Assembly: GCA_026214975.1 (NCBI GenBank)
Contig: JAOBSW010000758.1
Span: 1 to 64,000, forward strand
Source: Gentiana macrophylla
Taxonomy: Eukaryota; Streptophyta; Magnoliopsida; Gentianales; Gentianaceae
Direction: 5' to 3'
Length of the DNA stretch: 64,000 nt
Position numbers and translations under genes: made by a program. The notes below the pieces were generated by a model that worked only from the letters and a program-made list of their open reading frames with translations, was not told where the DNA came from and did no database searches. Shown here piece after piece: positions 57,301 to 64,000 of this stretch. How positions within the stretch are numbered: position 1 is the first letter of the stretch; every line of letters begins with the position of its first letter.

Positions 57301-58978
57301 TGGATATACAAAACTCGAATCCGATCCGTCCATGAACTGATCGTCGATCACGTTCACAACACCAATTGAGATACTCGATCATCCACAGCGGTAATTCGAC
57401 TAAGTGATATCTGATTTACCAATACGATTTAATTCAACATGATTAATTAATTAACTACAAGAAAGTTTAAGATTTACCCTAGAGAAGAGAAGCCGTGATC
57501 TTCCGGAGTGTATCTCCAAGGCGATGATTGGTGCATAAGTCGATCCTCGTAGTAGAACCTCCTCTAATATGCTCAAAAACCCTGGCTTTTTTCTTCTCCC
57601 CAATAACTGCAAGCATGTACAAGAAAACAAAATTTCTCTTTTTATTCAAGAGGTGCTGGCCCTTTTACTCAAAAATGGTGTTCGATTTTTTTTAATTTTG
57701 TGTGGGAAAAACTCAGTCTTTATAGGAAAATAACTAGTAATTTGAGAGTTTATCTTTAACACACAAATTTATCTTTTCCTTTTGGGGAAATAAAAATATT
57801 TATCCAATAGGAAAACAAATTTCTTATTTATCCAATAAGAAAACTAATTTCTTATTTATAATTATTTAACACATAAATAATTACATTATCCACATTATAA
57901 TTAATATCCGCATTTATTAAATAGACCAACTATTTAATTTATTTTCGAGGTTCCGTAAATCACGAGAATTCACTCACGTGCGTGTTTCAACCCTAACGGG
58001 GACCTGACCTATAACTAAGTTGCTTCTGATAAATTGAATAAAATATTCATCGAATCAGAATATTTCTACTCAACTTATTAATTCGGAATTACGCCTACCA
58101 TAAATCCGAACCGAACTCTATCGATTATAGATATAACTTATTCTCAAGAGTCAATAAGTGTCCATTGATATAATCGTTACATACTGAGCTAACCATTCAT
58201 AGACTATACCATAATCTAAGCGAGATTATTTCCGTAAACCTTATTCATTACATCTTATCCTTATTTACCATCAACCTAATTAGTGATCAATTAGTTCATA
58301 ACCAATACAAACTTGGTCGATCGAGCCGGTTTTAAGGATTAACAAATATGAGATTTGTCTTTTCTACTTCCCGCGAGGAAGGAATGGATTCCATATCCAC
58401 GTGGAGACACGTCGCTTCACTCATTCCTTGCATAACAAGGCTAACGCGGAATGTGATTTGGAGCGCGCTCTCCCAATGATCTTTAACGCAACACATCAAA
58501 TCCTATCCGGAAACAAGTTCGGTAATGCAATCACTTCAGATTAAGGTTAATCCATATATGATCATCTTGTGATTTAATAAGATTTCTCAATCACGAATTA
58601 TATGAGAAATGCATATTAAATCGGTCCAGTCCAATATGACTAGATCATATATAAATGCCCACTTAGATAACCAATATCGACGGTCCAGATAAGATGGTCA
58701 CACCTTAAAGTGTTTCGGGCGCATTAATGGTGGTTTTATCAATAGACCCCATACTTTGATTAAGTTCACCATGGACTACTTGAGTTCAGTGTATCACCAT
58801 AAACTTAATCCTCATGCAAGTGACCTGCTTGAGTTATATGGCTACATATGATACGACTTGGGGTTTTCAAAGTGATGTATTAAATATAAGCACAAAACAA
58901 TTAATAAGATGAGAATCAATCTATCATTTATTAATTATAAAAACCATTACATAAATTGTCTTTGAGCTTCTTCTAACA
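57301..58978 (-). repeat. 3' LTR of the reverse copia relative
   Basis: Minus strand: begins TGTTAGAAGAAGCTCAAAG at 58978 and ends at 57301 (TGGATAT on the plus strand, i.e. a CA end). It aligns with the LTR at 36511-38249 throughout. Minus-strand TATAAAG is at 57718-57724. The five bases to the left are CCGCT; the partner target duplication is outside the window. Confidence 0.85.
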
Positions 58979-59090
58979 ATCTCCACTTTGCCCGTATAGA
59001 CAAGCCAACAATTGTCTTTGGGGCACCACATCCAACAATCTCCCACTTGCCCGTAAGACAAGCAACAATTGTTTTTAGAGCACCACCCTT
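58976..59090 (-). repeat. Duplicated polypurine-tract segment
   Basis: A ~59-base segment starting CAATCTCCACTTTGCCCGTA at 58977 is repeated from about 59036 as CAATCTCCCACTTGCCCGTA. On the minus strand each contains the purine tract of this copia type (AAGTGGGAGATTG). The copy next to the LTR is the functional candidate. Confidence 0.75.
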
Positions 59091-59390
59091 ATTCTTTCTA
59101 TCCACAACATTCTCCGCTTGCTCTGAAGATGATGACATATCTCCCAATTTCATACCCGTCAGCGCTTATCGGTGACATTAGATGCCACACGACTTGGTAA
59201 ACTAATTAGCTGGGTTGTTAAACAAAGTGATCTTTTAGGACCAGCGTCGCTCTCTGCCACGGTTTGTCTCGATCAGGTGGTACTTTCCCTCAATAAGCTT
59301 TTGACTTCTTGTGATTGTGAAGATCCTTTGTCATGAGCTACCCTCTTAGCGTTTTCACGATTAAAATGGTTTCGGCTCATTGAGACACTG

Positions 59391-60919
59391 GAATCTGTAA
59401 GGGTGAATTTATCGATTTATAGCGCTATATTCTACAATTATTTTCCCATTATTTGTATTAATTTGCATGAGAAGCGAGTGTTTAACGGAAATATTGAGTA
59501 AATGAGGTTTTAAATAAGTTATTACATAATATTGGTTGATTTTGGTGTTTTAATTATGATTTTATGATTATTTGGACATTATTACATTTTGCGATGTTTT
59601 ATGTGTTATAGATACGTGTTGGAGGCTCAAAAGATGATCAAAAGTTGATTAAGTTCGAGCTAATTGATGATAAAAGAGATAATGAAGGAATGAGATAGAG
59701 GAAAAAGATAAAGATCAATAAATCAAAGTTCGATCCGGTGAGCAGCGCCCGAGTCGATCCGAGTGGACGGGCGTTGATAAGCGAGCGGGCGTCGAGTGGT
59801 GTGATTTTGTCTGAAGAGAGTTTGGGCAGCATCTGACGCAGCGTCCTGAAGCGATCGAAGATCTATCTAGACGGGCGTTCACTGTAGAAGTGGGCGAGCG
59901 TCCGTCGGCCGACTTAGTGAAACCGACTCAAAACTCTATATATAGCGAATTTGTTTTCTCCACATATGGGGACCATATATTCATTATTGAAACCACAAAC
60001 CTAGGGGCGGCTTTGGAGGCTGCGTTTTTCTTCCTTTTATTCCACTTTATGCACTTTAGATCGAGATTAAATTAGCTACTTTTATGCACTTGTTTGGCAA
60101 TTTTGATTCTTTGAGGATGTTTAAGCTAAAGCTTCATCAAATGGGTATTGTGAAGCCATCCAACATTTGATGATTTCGTTTTCATCGATTATCTTGTGAG
60201 TTTTATTAAAGGTTGTTTCTTTATTCATATTTACTATGTTTAATTGCTCTTATATCGGAAGATATGCATGTTAATGGGTGTTTATTGTTGATGGAAATCT
60301 TTATAAACCTTAGATCACCATGAATAGGAATAGTATTTTGAATCTATCTTAACGGAAGTTAATAGGTTTAATTCTTTGATTATAAACATAAAGTTTACAC
60401 CTTTGGTTAGAAAGCGGCGTTAATCTTGCATTGGAAGATAATGGATTAATAGATGAACTTTCTAAGGAATTAGGGGTTCATATTTAGATAAGGTAAATCA
60501 CAACTTAGATAAAAACCACAATATAATCGAGATAGAGAATCAATGCTTGTTGGATGGGTGGATCAACTCGTTTTGTCGTTATACATTTAATTCAAATCCT
60601 TAAAAACTTGAATTTGTTTAGTTAGTTTACTTTCATTTGCATCTTAGATTAGTTTAGTTAAAGGTTCGCAACCCGTATTATTCTTCCTAGCTTTGGACTA
60701 TATCCTCTATCTATTTTTATTTTCAGTTTTGTTCGTTTTATTATTTATTTAGATTAGTTTCGTGACATAGTTTAGTGTTAGACAAAAACTAGGAATCACA
60801 ATTGTTTAGTTCCTCGTAAAATCGACCGGCATTAACCACTATTACTACGATCCTTATACTTGAGGTTAACCGGATTATTACTTGTTTGTTTTGTGTTAAT
60901 AAAATCCGTGACCAGAATC
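59391..60919 (+). mobile_element. Solo LTR of the Athila-like family with 5-bp target duplication
   Basis: The LTR spans 59396-60914, starting TGTAAGGGTGAATTTATC and ending CCGTGACCA, and matches the LTR at 28824-30382. GAATC directly precedes it (59391-59395) and directly follows it (60915-60919). A matching 5-bp duplication around a single LTR with no internal region shows insertion followed by LTR-LTR recombination. TATATATA is at 59937-59944. Confidence 0.9.
59937..59944 (+). promoter_or_regulatory. TATA box of the solo LTR
   Basis: TATATATA after CGACTTAGTGAAACCGACT, the same arrangement as at 29407-29414. Confidence 0.6.
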
Positions 60920-63125
60920 ACTTCTCGATCCAACAAAGAACTTCTCAAGCCAAAGCGGCAAATCTTTGGATTGCTTTACTAGACTATAGCTCCATCACTA
61001 CGAGTAAAGCGAGGCCGGGATCGAGCTTACGATAACCCTTAATCGACTTAAAATCGAATCGGTGTAGTCAACAATACATAGGTTCGTACACGAATATAGG
61101 ACGACATTACTCCTCATTCTCGAGAAGGTACTTGAGGATGCAACTATCTTGCTACTCAATATCCGAATCCTTGATTAGTGTGTTATTGACTTTTAATAAC
61201 CTCGACTTTCTCTATCAAAGAGAATCTATCCCATTTTCTATATCCTAAGATTTAAGAGAATTATTCCATGAGGGGTTGGGTAGGAAACCTCTTTAAATCT
61301 AGCATTCGAAAATGCATCATCATCTTAACAATAAGATGAATGGGATCTTTACAACTTGTTCTCATGAATTCGACGAGAATCAAATTACGAGAATATGTCC
61401 ACTTCTCTAATTTAGAGAAGCTTTGGCACGTCGGTTTCGACTTTAGTAACACACTCATGTTGCTTACAAGCCCATTTGCAAATGTCACCTTTCATTAACA
61501 CTAACGTCTCACTACTTTTACCAATATTGATTCTCTTGTCTACAAAAGACTCATCAATATTACTGGTCAAGCTCCACACATGTCAAACATGTGGCTTTTA
61601 ATGACCTAGAAGTTTTCTTTAATCCACCAACAGATATAAGCATATACGATCAATCTGGCCATTGGCTTTAAGCTAAAACCCTTGTGTTCGAATGAATTCA
61701 AGCTCCGATTTGTCACGACAAGAAAGTTTTGAGGCATCACCCCTGTGAATCTTTCTCCGCTTCCGAGGAGTTAAGCAATGTTGAATAGTGAGAGAGTCTC
61801 AGGCATCACCCACGGTTAACTCTTTGCTTCTCAGAATTACCTCGGACCACTTGGCTTTGCTTAGAAGATAAACTTTCTCATTCATTCGACTTTTTTTCAT
61901 GTAGATCCAATTACTTCCCATTGGGCTGAGACACTCAGTGGTTCTACAAGATTGTGAAAGTAAGCTGGGCACCAAAACTCCATTTACGAGTTTATGGCTT
62001 AAAACCAATCTCCTATTTTGAATCTATACAACCTAATTAGGCATAGGTGATCAATCACCCCAGCAGACTATAAAGTCACAGACGATCACTGAGGGTCAAT
62101 GGTTAAACCATACTCCCATCTGCATTTGGGTGGATCGATATTCGATGCGGTGTAGTATTATTTATCGGTGGAACCCCAACAACCAATGTTGGATGTGGTC
62201 GATTAAATCCGATAAGTAATCTTTGAGTAAGCGTACTTCAAGGTATAAGTTTGTTATTTAAACATTCTTTTAAAGGATGTAGAAAGTGTAACCGTCACTA
62301 TCCGATCTTAAGAATCTTATAACCAACATTTACTCATCGCATTAAGATATTTCACTAACAGTCACCATCCGAACGTGTATTTAAAATCTCCAGCCCTACC
62401 TTCAAGCACTAGTGCTAAATGCCTCTATTTGCAAAAGTGGAGTAAATGTAGTTCACTCTTTATCCACAAATTCATAAAGTATCTTCTAGGTAGACTTCTC
62501 GGTGTTACACAATAATGTAAATTGTTATTTTGCAATCAATATCTTAATTGAATTAAGCGATTGTCATTGTATCATATAAATAACTATACAAGACAATACA
62601 TGGTTTATCCTTTCAAAGTGAAATCATTTCACTGGAGGTAGGTTGAGCATCGATTCCAAATACTATGCTATAGCCTATATCTCGAGCATGGAATACTCTT
62701 CTTCTGGTGATATCGAGAGATTCTCTAAATATTGAGATAAACTAATCGTGCGTTTGAGTAATCATTGGACAAATTGTCTACCACTCAAAAGCTCACTAGC
62801 TTGTATCCTTCATAAGACCAAGGTCATTACTGAACAAGCTTTCACACTTCTTCACTCTATCACCATTTCTAGTTGAAAGGTTTACATAGTCATTTTTCCT
62901 TTGAGATAGTGTTCTTAGGCGGGAGATAGGAATCACCCTTGGCGGGTCTTCGATCTTATCTTTAGGATATATGCCTTTAATTAATGATCTTTGAAAGAAT
63001 CGTTTATCTTAATATCGAAATCATTTGTCTTAGTAGCTTATGATGTGTTATATATACATTCAAAGATTACTTAGTGGTTACGAATTTATCATACAAAGTC
63101 CAGTATCGACTTCGTCTTCAACAAA
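60920..63125 (-). other. Non-coding body of the reverse copia relative
   Basis: Stops in all six frames. The longest frames (61488-61261, 62008-61799) show no domain and no copia motif. The stretch has the character of a large retrotransposon derivative whose coding part was replaced or decayed. Confidence 0.55.
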
Positions 63126-63300
63126 ATGTCATATTCTACTTTCTTTAAGGCGATTATATTATTCGATGTGAAAGTGAATCTATTTGTTCCAACGAATCTG
63201 AAAATAGAAATTAAATTTCTGCGATATATAAGGATTAAAATCCGAAATTTCTTTCCTTATATCACTCCCACTTTCTCAGCTGAAATAACTGCCCGTTGTC
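63126..63300 (-). pseudogene. Copia protease-region remnant (minus strand)
   Basis: Minus strand keeps a VGVI-like start, RRNLISI and neighbouring residues in the order seen at 33693-33481 (GVVSLRF, VRRNLIS). Frames are broken and no active-site triad remains. Confidence 0.5.
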
Positions 63301-64000
63301 TACTCTTTAATAATGAATGCCTAGCTACCTTGTTCTTCCCAAAAGAACTTAGCTTCCGGGTCAAAAATTCCGGTTAAGAAAGTCTCTAAGGATTCACAGG
63401 TCAGTGATCCGAAATCACTTTCTATATCCTTTATTTTCTTTTATTAATATTTCGATTTAGCATTTAACTTATTTAGTTTAAATGACTTACACTTGTAGAC
63501 ATTTACCTTCCCATTCTTGGCTTTCTATAAAAAAGGAAATGGCCTTGAACTAGCAGTTTATAAGAGCAGACACTACTCGTAAACTATGGGATGTCTGGTG
63601 ATATTGATACCAAATCATTCTTGTCATCATTAAACTAATATCGGTTGTCTCCCGTTCAACACGAGTGACAACAGTGACATACTCATCAATGTTACTTAAG
63701 TTTGAAGGCTTAAGAGGAGAATCCTCTACCGAAAATTAATTGCATTATTGATCAATGAGTTCAACGTTCTCGATACTTTTCCACTTACACGAAGTCATCA
63801 TCAGTCAATTTTAATCATTTAGCGATCTAGATACTTAAAGAGATGATATGTAGTTGTAAAATAACTTATATGTAAATATAAATAAAATCATACCACAACA
63901 TATAATTATTTTAGGAATTATAAGCGTGATGTCATGCATGTAGTTTATCCTACCATTCAAGGATTTAACCTCACACCTCGATGTCGCCGTAGTAGGGTAG
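63301..64000 (-). other. Shortened gag/leader region of the reverse copia relative
   Basis: Compared with the homologue at 33840-34860, about half of the gag-equivalent sequence is missing and no zinc knuckle is visible. From 63880 the leader similarity is strong (TAAGCGTGATGTCATGCAT at 63922-63940). The window ends inside this leader. Confidence 0.55.

Larger units (their letters stand above)
57301..64000 (-). mobile_element. Reverse-strand copia relative, mostly non-coding, runs off window
   Basis: Its left end is an LTR (57301-58978) homologous to 36511-38249 in the same orientation. To its right, in minus-strand order, come a purine tract and about 3.5 kb without recognisable pol. A protease-region remnant follows at 63126-63300, then a leader block (63880-64000) matching 34745-34875. 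RT, RNase H and integrase motifs are not seen, so it looks like a large non-coding derivative or a strongly decayed copy. The body is interrupted by the solo LTR at 59396-60914. The 5' LTR would lie beyond 64000. Confidence 0.78.

Overview
The window looks like gene-poor heterochromatin of a flowering plant. It holds nested, broken LTR retrotransposons, a large Mutator-like DNA transposon and an 11.4-kb satellite array. I recognise no intact host gene, tRNA or rRNA. Plant origin rests on the families seen: Ty1/copia elements with an initiator-Met tRNA primer site, Ty3 elements of Athila/Tat type (one with an Asp-tRNA-type primer site), a MuDR-like transposase with SWIM and CCHC fingers, and a satellite of plant-typical ~170-bp monomer size. 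I cannot name the species.

Layout. (1) 1-12876: a long Ty1/copia element, Sirevirus-like, with LTRs of about 1.7 kb. The 5' LTR is cut by the window edge. Gag, protease, integrase, reverse transcriptase and RNase H are all recognisable but frameshifted. About 4 kb of further coding-like sequence lies between RNase H and the 3' LTR. (2) 12877-24325: about 67 copies of a ~170-bp satellite, each made of five ACTCGTTA-headed subunits. The array starts inside the end of the copia LTR and stops abruptly in the RT region of a Ty3 element. (3) 24326-30382: a 5'-truncated Athila-like Ty3 element with RT, RNase H, integrase and 3' LTR, inserted in the 3' part of a second Ty3 element (30383-32246). (4) 32290-38249: a reverse-strand copia element truncated just before RT. 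(5) 38450-40150: a plus-strand copia fragment (gag to integrase) interrupted by a short Ty3 element without pol (40151-45535). (6) about 45547-56636: a MULE with a decayed transposase on the plus strand and unexplained reading frames on the minus strand. (7) 57301-64000: a mostly non-coding reverse-strand relative of the copia in (4), carrying a solo LTR (59396-60914) with a 5-bp GAATC target-site duplication. That LTR belongs to the family of the Athila-like element in (3).

The genes are retrotransposon and transposon machinery, and all look dead as written. Some of the damage may not be biological. Indels and substitutions recur at CTG/CAG and some CG positions, which are methylatable plant contexts. 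In several places a conserved pol motif continues directly across such an insertion. I therefore read part of the frameshift load as long-read consensus error in methylated DNA. This is an inference to test against raw reads.
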